From contig JAEUUY010000008.1 in assembly GCA_016787225.1 (NCBI GenBank), positions 103,732 to 167,731 of the forward strand: a DNA stretch of 64,000 nucleotides. The letters run 5' to 3'. The stretch comes from Chitinophagales bacterium (GTDB lineage: Bacteria > Bacteroidota > Bacteroidia > Chitinophagales > JADJOU01). Positions 36,382-46,400 of the stretch are shown here, in pieces. Numbering within the stretch: position 1 is the first letter of the stretch; each line of letters opens with the position of its first letter. The notes under the pieces are model-generated. The model saw nothing but the letters and a program-made list of their open reading frames with translations. It had not been told where the DNA came from and did not search any database. Position numbers and translations under genes: made by a program.

Positions 36382-37737
36382 ATGCGATTTATCAGGTGGT
36401 TTGGGGTGTTATCTTTTTTTGTCTATAGTTTATTAGCTAATTATTACTACCTAGAGCGGGCTACCATGCTCGATAATGCTTTTCAACTGTGTGAAATCAT
36501 TCGAAATGGAGATTTGGCAATTCAGGTTAATAGGTATTTAGCGTTTTTTACACAAATCTTTCCTTTTATTGGTTACAAGCTTGGCTTGGAATTAGACACT
36601 ATTGCTAGGATTTATACCTTATCCTTCCCTATAATTTATGGATTGTGTTTTGTCTTGATAGCTTTCGTATTTTCGAACAAACGTATATCCATTTTATTTT
36701 TATTGTATCACTATTTAATAGTTTCACATTCTTTTTTTTGGCCGCAGTGTGAATTGGTTCAAGGAGTTTCTTGGTTTTTTGTTTATGTAGCTCTATTAGA
36801 GTGGCTTTTAGTAAAAGTGCGTTTTAATTGGTTTACTATATTTTTCGGACTTTTATTCTTAGTGTCATTAGTGTTCATGCACCCGTTATTATTTTTTGTG
36901 GGCACATTTTATTTTGCCAATCAAATACTTAAGGATGTTAAAAACCGAAAGTTTTATTTGATTCAGTTTGTAGCGTTAATTACTATAACTATTGTAAAAA
37001 AACTTTTCTTTGAGAATGCATATGACGACAATTTCACAAAAAAACTTTTAGAATTTATTTCTAATTTTTCTCAAGAAAGGAAGGGCATTAAAATAGAAAC
37101 AATTTATAGTAATTTTATATCGAACTATATATTCTTGAACCTCTATCTAACGATAGGATTCTGTTATCTTCTGTACATCAAAAAATGGTGGCAGTCAGCA
37201 TTGATGCTTTTTTACAGTGTTGGATTTTTGTTGTTAATTTATATTGCCTATGAGATACAGATGGATTTGTTTTATGCTGAGGTACAATACAATTTAATAT
37301 CATTGTTTATCTCCGTAGTACTTATTGACTATTTCTCTTTTCAAAGTAGACCTACGATAACAAAGTTGTTTTTGATAGTCCTGATAATAGGTTTTTGTTT
37401 TAGAGTTATAAATGTATCAAGAATATATACGAAGCGTCTAGCCTATTTAGATAGTATAGTAAATAAGTATTATGGTGAAAAAGTGTTGTTGAAGGAAGAC
37501 CATTATAATAGAAATATTTTAAAATTGAGCTGGGGTAGTTCATTTGAAACTTGGTTATTGTCTACCATAAGAAAAGGAAAGTCCAGTTCTATCATTGTCA
37601 CCTATCAATCACATAAATATTTAAATGATTTAAATAAGAAAAATTCATGGATTACAGAGTGGGAAACAATTGATTATGATAAGCTAAATCCTAAATACTT
37701 CTTATTTAAAGATACTAGTTGCTACGTTTTAAAGTAA
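36382..37737 (+). CDS. Polytopic membrane protein, possible GT-C-type glycosyltransferase fold
   Basis: 451 residues with ~10 membrane helices in the first ~340 residues and a soluble C-terminal tail of ~100. The layout (short cytoplasmic N-terminus, first periplasmic loop with acidic/polar residues such as LERATMLDNAFQLCEI, many helices, soluble tail) is reminiscent of GT-C lipid-linked sugar transferases, but no family motif is recognised. It starts 2 bp after sucB, so it is likely co-transcribed, which says nothing clear about its job. Base composition is more AT-rich than sucB. Confidence 0.7.
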   Translation: MRFIRWFGVLSFFVYSLLANYYYLERATMLDNAFQLCEIIRNGDLAIQVNRYLAFFTQIFPFIGYKLGLELDTIARIYTLSFPIIYGLCFVLIAFVFSNKRISILFLLYHYLIVSHSFFWPQCELVQGVSWFFVYVALLEWLLVKVRFNWFTIFFGLLFLVSLVFMHPLLFFVGTFYFANQILKDVKNRKFYLIQFVALITITIVKKLFFENAYDDNFTKKLLEFISNFSQERKGIKIETIYSNFISNYIFLNLYLTIGFCYLLYIKKWWQSALMLFYSVGFLLLIYIAYEIQMDLFYAEVQYNLISLFISVVLIDYFSFQSRPTITKLFLIVLIIGFCFRVINVSRIYTKRLAYLDSIVNKYYGEKVLLKEDHYNRNILKLSWGSSFETWLLSTIRKGKSSSIIVTYQSHKYLNDLNKKNSWITEWETIDYDKLNPKYFLFKDTSCYVLK

Positions 37738-37812
37738 ATTAGATTGAATTAAATTCAATTATTTATTTTTACCATACTTTAAAGTAACTGCCATTAATTA
37801 TTAAGGACAATC

Positions 37813-39606
37813 ATGGAAAAGAAAAAACTCTTAGAAGTAAAAAATTTAGTCACTACATTTAAAACAGATGAAGGAGAGGTGCGCGCGGTCAATGATGTGA
37901 GTTTTACACTCTATAGAGGAGAGACTATAGGAATTGTAGGCGAATCAGGTAGTGGTAAGTCGGTGACTTCCTTGTCTATTATGCGCCTCATACCCAATCC
38001 GCCGGGAAGGATAGAATCAGGTGAAATTTTATATTACACAGATGATGGAGAAGTGATAGATATAACCAAGCTTGGCGATAAAGATTTAAGAAGAATTCGA
38101 GGAAATGAAATATCTATGATATTTCAGGAACCTATGACTTCGCTCAATCCTGTATATACCTGTGGTGATCAGGTATCAGAAGCCATTATATTGCATCAGA
38201 ATAAAACAAAAAAAGAAGCGGATGAATTGACGTTAAAGTTATTCGAACAAGTTAAACTCCCCGATCCAAAACGAATTCTAAAGGCTTATCCTCACCAGTT
38301 ATCAGGGGGTCAGAAACAACGGGTTATGATTGCTATGGCTATGAGCTGTAAGCCTGGAATATTGATAGCAGATGAACCAACCACCGCATTGGATGTGACT
38401 GTTCAGAAGACTATTTTGAATTTGATGAATGATCTCAAAAAAGAGATAGAAGCCTCTATTATTTTTATTACACATGATTTAGGTGTTATAGCTGAAATAG
38501 CAGATCGAGTCATTGTTATGTATAAAGGTAAAATTGTCGAAGAGGGCAATGTCTTATCTATTTTTGAAAAGCCTCAGCATCCATATACCAAAGGACTATT
38601 AGCATGTAGACCTCCATTGACCAAGCGACTCAAAGTATTGCCTACTGTTAAAGATTTTATGCGTAAGGATGAAACAGGAAAGTTAGTAGAGATAGAGTCA
38701 GATTTGAATAAGGCGATAGAAAAGGTAATTGTAACACCTGAAGAAACTATTCAAAGAAGAAAGAAATTAGAAGAAGCTCCTAAGCTTTTAGAGGTAAAAG
38801 ATTTGAGGGTTTGGTTTCCATCAAAGTTAGACTTTTTTGGGAATCCAAAAGACTATATCAAAGCTGTCGATAAAGTCAGTTTTAAAATGAAAGAAGGGGA
38901 GACCCTTGGTTTAGTGGGTGAGAGTGGTTGTGGAAAAACCACTTTAGGTAAGGCTATTCTTAGATTAAATCCTGCATATGATGGTGAAATAATTTACAAA
39001 GGTCGCAATGTTTTGGATCTTTCTAAATCTGATTTAAAAGAGTTGAGAAAAGAGATGCAAATTATTTTCCAAGATCCTTATTCATCCCTTAATCCAAGAA
39101 TGACTATAGGCGATGCTATCATGGAACCTATGACTGTTCATGGGATATATAATAATCCTAAAGAGCGCAAGGATATGGTATTATCCCTACTCAATAAGGT
39201 TAATCTATTACCAGAGCAATTTAACAGGTATCCACATGAGTTCTCTGGTGGTCAGCGTCAAAGAATTTGTATAGCGCGAGCTTTGGCTCTTAACCCTAGT
39301 TTTATTATTTGTGATGAATCCGTATCCGCCCTTGACGTATCTGTACAAGCCCAAGTCCTTAATTTGCTCATAAAACTCAGAGAGGAGTTTAAGTTTTCGT
39401 ATATTTTTATTTCGCATGACCTCTCTGTAGTGAAATTTATTAGTGATAGAATTGTGGTTATGAATAAAGGCGAAATCGAAGAAATTGGGTATGCCGATGA
39501 TATCTACAATCATCCAACCACGGATTACACAAAAAGGCTCATTAATGCCATACCTAAAGGTGAAGTAGAAGATATTCGGCGTAAAATGGGTTTAGCTTCT
39601 GCCTAA
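37813..39606 (+). CDS. Fused two-domain peptide/nickel ABC transporter ATPase (DppD-DppF type)
   Basis: 597 residues with two complete ATPase cassettes. First: Walker A GIVGESGSGKS, signature LSGGQKQRV, Walker B ILIADEPTTALD. Second: Walker A GLVGESGCGKTT, signature FSGGQRQRI, Walker B FIICDESVSALD. Each has the oligopeptide-type C-terminal extension (HPYTKGLLACRPPL; TDYTKRLINAIPKGE). The two halves equal OppD and OppF joined as in GsiA/YejF. No permease or binding protein is adjacent, so the transport partners must be elsewhere. The stop codon overlaps the start of the globin gene (taATG). Confidence 0.93.
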   Translation: MEKKKLLEVKNLVTTFKTDEGEVRAVNDVSFTLYRGETIGIVGESGSGKSVTSLSIMRLIPNPPGRIESGEILYYTDDGEVIDITKLGDKDLRRIRGNEISMIFQEPMTSLNPVYTCGDQVSEAIILHQNKTKKEADELTLKLFEQVKLPDPKRILKAYPHQLSGGQKQRVMIAMAMSCKPGILIADEPTTALDVTVQKTILNLMNDLKKEIEASIIFITHDLGVIAEIADRVIVMYKGKIVEEGNVLSIFEKPQHPYTKGLLACRPPLTKRLKVLPTVKDFMRKDETGKLVEIESDLNKAIEKVIVTPEETIQRRKKLEEAPKLLEVKDLRVWFPSKLDFFGNPKDYIKAVDKVSFKMKEGETLGLVGESGCGKTTLGKAILRLNPAYDGEIIYKGRNVLDLSKSDLKELRKEMQIIFQDPYSSLNPRMTIGDAIMEPMTVHGIYNNPKERKDMVLSLLNKVNLLPEQFNRYPHEFSGGQRQRICIARALALNPSFIICDESVSALDVSVQAQVLNLLIKLREEFKFSYIFISHDLSVVKFISDRIVVMNKGEIEEIGYADDIYNHPTTDYTKRLINAIPKGEVEDIRRKMGLASA

Positions 39607-39959
39607 TGCCCCGCGATATAGGATCTGAGGAGGACGTAAAATTGTTTTCCGATTTATTTTATAAAAAGCTATTGTCAGATGATAGAATAAATCACCTATT
39701 TCTGGATTTAAATCTAGAGGAACATATGCCTAAAATTTATGATTTCTGGAATACATTGCTTCTTGGAACGAATAGCTACAGGAGAAATATGATGGAAGCG
39801 CATCAGCATTTAGTATTGAAAAAAGAAGATTTCCCTATTTGGTTACGTCATTTCGAATCTACTCTTAGAGAAAATTTTGAGGGTGATAAAACAGATGAGG
39901 CTATCTCCAGAGCTAATACAATAGCTATGACCATGCGTTACAAATTGTTAGGCTCATAA
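39606..39959 (+). CDS. Truncated haemoglobin, probably group III
   Basis: 117 residues, all-helical, without the glycine motifs of group I/II. The core LFSDLFYKKLLSDDRINHLF, MPKIYDFWNTLLLG and HQHLVLKKEDFPIWLRHFES fit group III globins; H66 or H68 is the likely proximal haem ligand and W79 lies where group III keeps a Trp. Such proteins bind O2/NO/cyanide-like ligands. The start codon overlaps the stop of the ABC ATPase by 1 nt (translational coupling). Confidence 0.85.
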   Translation: MPRDIGSEEDVKLFSDLFYKKLLSDDRINHLFLDLNLEEHMPKIYDFWNTLLLGTNSYRRNMMEAHQHLVLKKEDFPIWLRHFESTLRENFEGDKTDEAISRANTIAMTMRYKLLGS

Positions 39960-40025
39960 TAATTTATATAAAAGACATTTTTTGACACTTGGTTGTAGTA
40001 TTCTTGTGATTTAAAAATCAAAATT

Positions 40026-41369
40026 ATGCAAGAAAGTATCGTATACTATTTAATTCCATTCCTAGCATTTCTGGGTGGATTAGTTATCGGTTTTCTTTAT
40101 TCAAGAACTAAGATTGAAAGGCAACTTAATACCACCGAATCGAGTTTGAAAATTAGCCAAGCAGAATTGGATTATCTAAAGAATGAACTCAACTTATCCA
40201 AGGCTTCTCTAAATGCGTTAAGTATAGATAAAGAGTCTTTATCTATTGCCTTGGCCAAAAAAGAAAGTGAAGAGCTTAATTTACTTACAAAATTATCAGA
40301 ACAAAAGTTGGAGCTACAAAATCTCCAAGAGCGTTTGACCAAAGATTTTGAGATATTGGCAAATAAAATATTAGAAGAAAAGTCCAATAAATTTACGGAA
40401 CAAAATAAGGAAAATTTAAAAACGATTTTATCACCGTTGCAGGAAAAAATTCAGCTTTTTGAAAAGAAGGTAGAAGATACACATAAAGAAAGTATCGGAT
40501 TTAATGCAGCCCTGCATCAGCAGATAAGGGGATTAAGAGAAGTTCATGAGCAGATGAGCAAAGAAACACTCAATCTTACGAAGGCACTTAAAGGCGATAG
40601 TAAAATGCAAGGTAACTGGGGAGAAATGATTCTTGTGAAAGTACTTGAAAAATCAGGGTTAGAAAAAGATCGCGAATATTTTGTTCAGAAAAGTTTCGAA
40701 ACTGCTGATGGCTCTCGGGTGTTTCCAGATGTCATCATCAATTTACCGGATGGTAAAAAAATGATAGTAGATTCTAAAGTATCTATGGTCAGCTATGAAC
40801 GATATGTTAACGAAGAAGAGGATGCACCTCGTGAAGAAGCATTGGCCTCACATTTACAATCTATCAAAAGACATATAGAACAGTTAAGCGAAAAGAATTA
40901 CCATGACCTTTATCAAATGGAGTCCCCTGATTTTGTACTTATGTTTATACCTATAGAGACTGCATTTTCTATTGCCATAAATTCTGATGCGAGCCTTTAT
41001 AATAAGGCATTCGAAAAAAATATTGTCATCGTGACACCGTCAACGCTGCTAGCTACACTAAGAACAATAGATACGATGTGGACCAATCAAAAACAACAAG
41101 AAAATGCAATAGAAATTGCTCGTCAAGCTGGAGCACTTTACGATAAGTTTGAAGGGTTTATAACAGACTTGATTCAAATTGGTAAAAAAATAGATGACTC
41201 TAAAAAAGAGTATTCAGAAGCCATGAATAAATTAGTAGATGGGAAGGGCAATATTGTAAATAGTATAGAAAAACTTAAAAAAATGGGTGCCAAGGCGAAA
41301 AAGTCTCTGCCAGAAAGTGTATTACGAAGGGCAGATATGGCGTCAGAAAATCCTGAACTAGATTCTTAA
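40026..41369 (+). CDS. rmuC: DNA recombination protein RmuC
   Basis: 447 residues. N-terminal membrane anchor (YYLIPFLAFLGGLVIGFLYS), long coiled coil (~30-165), then the RmuC nuclease-like core: KALKGDSKMQGNWGEMILVK, VFPDVIINLPDGKKMIVDSK, VLMFIPIETAFSIAI and TPSTLLATLRTIDTMW. RmuC limits inversion at short inverted repeats; the core belongs to the PD-(D/E)xK group. TPR gene follows 10 bp later. Confidence 0.95.
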   Translation: MQESIVYYLIPFLAFLGGLVIGFLYSRTKIERQLNTTESSLKISQAELDYLKNELNLSKASLNALSIDKESLSIALAKKESEELNLLTKLSEQKLELQNLQERLTKDFEILANKILEEKSNKFTEQNKENLKTILSPLQEKIQLFEKKVEDTHKESIGFNAALHQQIRGLREVHEQMSKETLNLTKALKGDSKMQGNWGEMILVKVLEKSGLEKDREYFVQKSFETADGSRVFPDVIINLPDGKKMIVDSKVSMVSYERYVNEEEDAPREEALASHLQSIKRHIEQLSEKNYHDLYQMESPDFVLMFIPIETAFSIAINSDASLYNKAFEKNIVIVTPSTLLATLRTIDTMWTNQKQQENAIEIARQAGALYDKFEGFITDLIQIGKKIDDSKKEYSEAMNKLVDGKGNIVNSIEKLKKMGAKAKKSLPESVLRRADMASENPELDS

Positions 41370-41379
41370 ACAAGTAAAT

Positions 41380-42099
41380 ATGCGAATGAAGATTACTTAT
41401 TCATTTTTAACCATCCTTATTTTCGGAAGTGCAAAATCCGAGTATAAATTGACCTATTCAGATACCTTGATGCTTAAGGGTACAAAATCTTATAAAACTC
41501 TTGATTTGATCAATGCTAAGGAGAAATTGGATAGCTGCATCATGCTGAATCCCAAGAACGATGAATGCAAGTATTATCGTGCTAAGATTGAATATGACAT
41601 GCAGTCATATCAAACGGCTTCAATTATGTTTAAAAATGTTCTAGCACTCAATGAAAAAGATGCAAGTAGTTGGCATATGCTAGGTTTATGTTTTACTCAT
41701 CTGAAACATTATGATTCAGCGGAATTTTGTTATAGAAATGCAGTTAATTTGAACTCTAAGCGCTCAGATTTTTTTGCCAACTGGGCTAATAACCAATTTC
41801 TACGGGGCAGACTTGATCATTCCGAGGAATTATATAGTACCGCAATTCTTCTTGATGATAAGAATCCTGCCTACTACACAAATAGATCTGAGGTCAGGGA
41901 GAAAATGGGTGATAAGGTAAGCGCTAAAGACGATTTGGAGTTAGCACTTCAACTAGACCCAAATAACCAAGCGATTAAAGGGAAATTAAATAGTTCAGTA
42001 GGTATATCTACTAAGATAATCTATGGAATTGTTTTTTGTGCCTTATTTATTTTCACTGTTTTATGGATTCTTCGTCGAAAGAGAGGCGGTTCTTTCTAG
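41380..42099 (+). CDS. TPR-repeat protein with C-terminal membrane anchor
   Basis: 239 residues. A cleavable or uncleaved N-terminal hydrophobic segment (ITYSFLTILIFGSAKS), about four to five tetratricopeptide repeats (for example ASSWHMLGLCFTHLKHYDSA and NPAYYTNRSEVREKMGDKVS) and a C-terminal membrane helix (IIYGIVFCALFIFTVLWIL) with a basic end RRKRGG. Topology suggests TPRs outside the cytoplasm, anchored in the inner membrane. It overlaps the convergent Nudix gene by 39 bp. The role is unknown. Confidence 0.8.
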   Translation: MRMKITYSFLTILIFGSAKSEYKLTYSDTLMLKGTKSYKTLDLINAKEKLDSCIMLNPKNDECKYYRAKIEYDMQSYQTASIMFKNVLALNEKDASSWHMLGLCFTHLKHYDSAEFCYRNAVNLNSKRSDFFANWANNQFLRGRLDHSEELYSTAILLDDKNPAYYTNRSEVREKMGDKVSAKDDLELALQLDPNNQAIKGKLNSSVGISTKIIYGIVFCALFIFTVLWILRRKRGGSF

Positions 42100-42732
42100 T
42101 TTAAAGTACCTTGCCAATAATTCTGCTATGGACTCATAGCATTGTGGTAAAATTGTTTCAATATTTTTATAATCCACCCATTCTACTCTGTCTATACCTT
42201 CCTCTGTCTGTGGGATTAATTTTTGATTGGAATCTGCGTGCATTATATACCAATAATTGGATTTTAAAATATGTTTATTCTCAAGTATATATGTATGGTA
42301 TGTGATATTTAATAAAGAATCAAGCTTGGTTATTTTTATTCCACATTCTTCTTCTACTTCTCGTACTGCGCCTAATTCTGCAGTTTCATTTGCTTCTACT
42401 TTTCCCTTTGGTAAATCCCACTTTCCATTTCGAAAGATAAATAGTATTTGATTTTTTTCATTCAAAACCAAGCCTCCACCTGCCTGAATACGAGTAAATT
42501 TTTTTGCTAATTCTTCAAATACATGTTCAGTGTTTGAATGAAAAATGATGTGATTTTTAATTGGAGAGTTGTTTAGTTCTCTAATAATTTCATGCAGTTT
42601 TTTAGGTTTCGTATAATTATAGATAACCGCTTTGTTCTTTCCAATTTCTTCAAAAGAAAAAGAGCATACATTACTTATAATTCGCAATGTATGCTCTCCA
42701 AATTTTATGTTGAACATGGCTTTATTCTTCAA
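42061..42732 (-). CDS. Nudix hydrolase
   Basis: 223 residues. Nudix box G-x5-E-x7-REVEEECGI is complete (KVEANETAELGAVREVEEEC). The domain sits in the C-terminal two thirds, preceded by WDLPKGK. The first ~75 residues (LRIISNVCSFSFEEIGKNKA) are an extra domain not typical of small Nudix enzymes. It hydrolyses a nucleoside diphosphate-linked compound, substrate unknown. It overlaps the SPOR-like gene by 11 bp (same strand) and the TPR gene by 39 bp (opposite strand). Confidence 0.9.
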   Translation of the reverse strand: MKNKAMFNIKFGEHTLRIISNVCSFSFEEIGKNKAVIYNYTKPKKLHEIIRELNNSPIKNHIIFHSNTEHVFEELAKKFTRIQAGGGLVLNEKNQILFIFRNGKWDLPKGKVEANETAELGAVREVEEECGIKITKLDSLLNITYHTYILENKHILKSNYWYIMHADSNQKLIPQTEEGIDRVEWVDYKNIETILPQCYESIAELLARYFKLERTASLSTKNP

Positions 42733-43297
42733 TAACCATTGCCTTACTTTTCTTCGAATTGATATTTAATTCTCCAGATTCTGCGTTATAGCTAGGAGCT
42801 GGCCTAGTTTGTGCAGGAGGATTGTAGCTTGGTTGTGGCTGGTTTGGGTCATATCTATAGCTATAATCTCTTACGCCATTGATATATCTAGTCACAAATG
42901 AACCAGCTAAGTTTAATTTTCTTAACTCTTGTGATAGACTAAATGCATCATTTGGATTTTGAAATCCTCCGATATCATATATCATTTTACCATTGACCAT
43001 AGCTCCTGCTACTACTTTAGGACTTGCTAATGATGCTATAGCACTATTTTGAATTCCTAGTTGAATTCTATATTCTTCCCCTCGGTTTGAAGAACTGTTT
43101 GAATTTGATTTAGCAGATTCTTCCCTTTCTGACATAGTAGATTTCAGGCGATTAATCTCATCTCTTAATTCTTCATTTACTCTTATTAAACTCTTTATTT
43201 CATTTCTCAATGCGGAAATAGTTGCATCCTTATTATCTTGAGCAGATAGACCTAAACTATAGAATAATGCTAGTATTATTAAAATATTTTTCTTCAT
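42722..43297 (-). CDS. Secreted SPOR-like protein
   Basis: 191 residues. Signal peptide to about LGLSAQ, coiled coil (~25-65), Ser/Asn linker, then a ~70-residue domain (YRIQLGIQNSAIASLASPKV ... GGFQNPNDAFSLSQELRKLN ... SFVTRYINGVR) with the pattern of SPOR peptidoglycan-binding repeats, and a Pro-rich tail. It would bind denuded glycan strands at division sites. The SPOR call is by pattern only. Two -7 boxes lie upstream; the Nudix gene is translationally coupled. Confidence 0.72.
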   Translation of the reverse strand: MKKNILIILALFYSLGLSAQDNKDATISALRNEIKSLIRVNEELRDEINRLKSTMSEREESAKSNSNSSSNRGEEYRIQLGIQNSAIASLASPKVVAGAMVNGKMIYDIGGFQNPNDAFSLSQELRKLNLAGSFVTRYINGVRDYSYRYDPNQPQPSYNPPAQTRPAPSYNAESGELNINSKKSKAMVIEE

Positions 43298-43351
43298 ATA
43301 ATTTCTTTTAAATTAAAAATTTTGTGTACACCTTTCAATTGAAAGCAAACT

Positions 43352-43372
43352 CAAATATATTCTGCAAATATA
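43352..43372 (-). promoter_or_regulatory. Two tandem -7 elements upstream of the SPOR-like gene
   Basis: CAAATATA at 43352-43359 and again at 43365-43372 read TATATTTG on the minus strand, 13 bp apart, both exact TAnnTTTG. A possible tandem promoter with 55-68 nt to the ATG. Confidence 0.45.
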
Positions 43373-43451
43373 CATTTACAGAGCTATTAAGCTAAAAAAA
43401 ATATAAGGGAACTCAACAGTGTATACAAATAGCTACATGGTTGATTGTGCA

Positions 43452-46400
43452 TTATCTTTCAATCGTAATTTTATGAATATAAGAGTTCTCTTTGTTGGAA
43501 ATCAATACCATATAATTGCCATTAGGAAGAAATCCAAGATCTAATTCTAAAGGAGTTATGCCTATGAAATGATCCTGAGAGAACAATTGTACTCCCTCAA
43601 TATTGTAAATACTGATGGTAGAATTTAAATTTGTACTATTTGCAGGTAATTGTATGAAAATCTTATCTTTGATGGGAATAGGATAGATACTGATAGTAGA
43701 GCTTTCAGAGTTATTTATACGACTACGCTCCATGAAGAATTCATTCGAAGCAGAATAACAGTTGTTGCTGTCCAATCCAGATACACTATAAGTTCCAGTG
43801 ACCCCTACTTCTAAATAGTGTCGTTTTTCTTTTGGTAAAAATACTTTATTTAAGTACCAAAAATAAGATTTAAAACCCATGTCTGTAATGAGAACAAAAG
43901 GTGTGTACTTTGATAGTGTTAATGGTTTTGGTGTATGAACAATTAAGTTTAAGGTTACGATACTATCACATCCACCTGAATTTTTTATGGTATCGATATA
44001 AAGTCCAGCCTTTTTAAGAAACTTGCCATGAAAGTTGAAACTATCATAGGAGCATATTGCTCTAGTTATAGAGGTGTTGTGCACGGTATCTATATATAGC
44101 ACCATGGTTAAAAAACTATCGCAGCCCTTAGAGTTCACAAGGGTATCCATATAGCTACCATTGTTATTGCGATAGACTCCATTAAACCAAACACCACTAT
44201 TAGAACAGAATTTTCTATAAATCGTATTATATGAGGGGGGGAAATATTTAAGCCTCAAAATAATAATGCTATCACAATTTAGGAAAGTCTTTAAGGAATC
44301 GGTATAGATACCAGGAGTGGAAATGAAACCGCCTTTAAAAAATACAGAACCACCTATACAAACGCTCGTATCGATGATCCTTGTATAGGTAGGATAGACC
44401 GCTAGATTTAAGGTGACAAAACTATCACAACCTTGAGAATTGGTTAATGTCAGTTTATATATCCCGGAAGTAGATCTCGGTACACCACCAAAAATATAGC
44501 TGTTGCCTTGGCAAATAGAGGTAGAAAATGTGAAACTAGTAGTATCTTTCGAAGTGTAATTTAATGTAATGAAGCTATCACATCCATATTGGTTAACTAA
44601 GGTATCTCTATAAATACCAGTGAAACTAAGAAATGACCCATTGAAGAAGTATGGGTTGGTCTTACATCGAGACTCGCTATAACTATAGAATGACGGACTT
44701 CTTACTAAAAGATTGAGGTCGAGAAAACTATCACAACCATTTGAATTCATAAGCGTATCTCGATAAAATTCTGTAGTCTTTCTATATACACCATTGAATA
44801 GAATAGAGTCTCCAAGGCATATCTCTTTGTTCAAAGTATTAAAACTCGTGGTATTGACAAATAAGTTTAGGGTAATAAAGCTATCGCAACCTTTACTATT
44901 TGTTAAGGTATCCAAGTAGATTCCAGCAGTATTACGCGGTTGTCCATTGAAAAAATAACTTGAGTTTGAACAAATCGTCTGATTGAAACTGAAATTAGAG
45001 ATGGATTTCACGAAGAGGTGCAGTGTAATGATACTATCGCAATTTTTGCTATTGATAAGGGTGTCATAATAAGTCCCAGCTGTATTTATGTTGTTTCCAT
45101 CAAATAAATAAGTCTTATTGGAACATATAGTATCATAAATGGTTCTATACGTTCTTGGATTTACAGTCAAGTTTAATGTTATAATACTATCACAGCCTGT
45201 TGCATTCACTAGCGTATCACGATAAGTGCCTGAAGTATTTCTAGGAATTCCTTTAAAAGTATATGTTTGATTATCACATATTGAGACTGCGAGATTCGTG
45301 CTCGAAAGTGATTTGATAGTTAAATTTAGAATGACAAAGCTATCACACCCTTGACTATTGACCAAGGTATCTCTGTAGGTTCCTGCAGTGGTGCGATTCT
45401 GTCCTTTAAACCAATATGCCAAGCCATTGCATATCGCCGTGTCAATAGTTTTTGTACTATTCAATTTGACGGTTAGGTTAAGAGTAAGGAAACTATCACA
45501 ACCTCTTGAATTAATAAGTGTATCCAAATAAGTGCCACTAGTGGTTCGCCATATCCCATTAAAAAAATACGGGTTTTTTGGACAAATGCTAGTATCTATG
45601 GTACGATTGCTTGTGTTTTTAACAAATAAGTTTAGATATAAGAAACTATCACATCCAGAAGAATTTGTTAGTGTATCTCTATATATCCCAGCTATTGTTC
45701 TAGGTAGTCCATTAAAGAATAAAGATTGATTAGAGCAAATAGTATCAAATCTTGTAAAAGAAGTCGTATCTCTCACAGTCAGATTGAGGGTAATAATACT
45801 ATCACAGCCTTTACTGCTCAATAATGTATCTCTGTATGTGCCAGAAATAGTTCTCTGTTGTCCTTTGAAAAAATAGGAAGCAGGTCTACAAATATCGATA
45901 TTTAATGTTGTAAATTTTTTAGGGTGCACAAAAAACCTGATAGCCAAACTCCAAGCAGAATCGTAAAGAAGTCCAGCAGCATTGCTTATCATTAAGCATT
46001 TGACACTATCCCCAGTAGCAAACCCACCCGCTTTAAAACTAGTGGTTGTGTCGACTAAGACATTATTTCGAAGCCATCTATATCTTGGGTTACTACCACC
46101 ATTGACATTACTTTGTGTAAAAATTATGGAGTCTCCTTGACATATGGTATCCCCTTTATTGCTAAAAATCTCAATGTAAGGTATAGGATCTTCAGACATT
46201 TTGACTAAGAAAACATCACCTGCTCCACCATAGGTATTCTGATGACCTGATGACGAAATTTGCGTGCTGGAAAGTGTTTGACCAGAATAGTAAGTATTGC
46301 CAAAGCCATCTGGTACACTTGATAAAAGATAATCATCGTTGGTGCCACCATAATAACTTCCCCAGAATCGAAAGCCAGAAGGATTGAATTTAACGATGTA

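Noticed and set aside
43938..45923. Regularly spaced repeats looked at first like a CRISPR or satellite array
   Set aside because: The period (~153 bp) is in frame with a conserved protein repeat, and units differ mainly at synonymous and variable residues; no short identical repeats with unique spacers.
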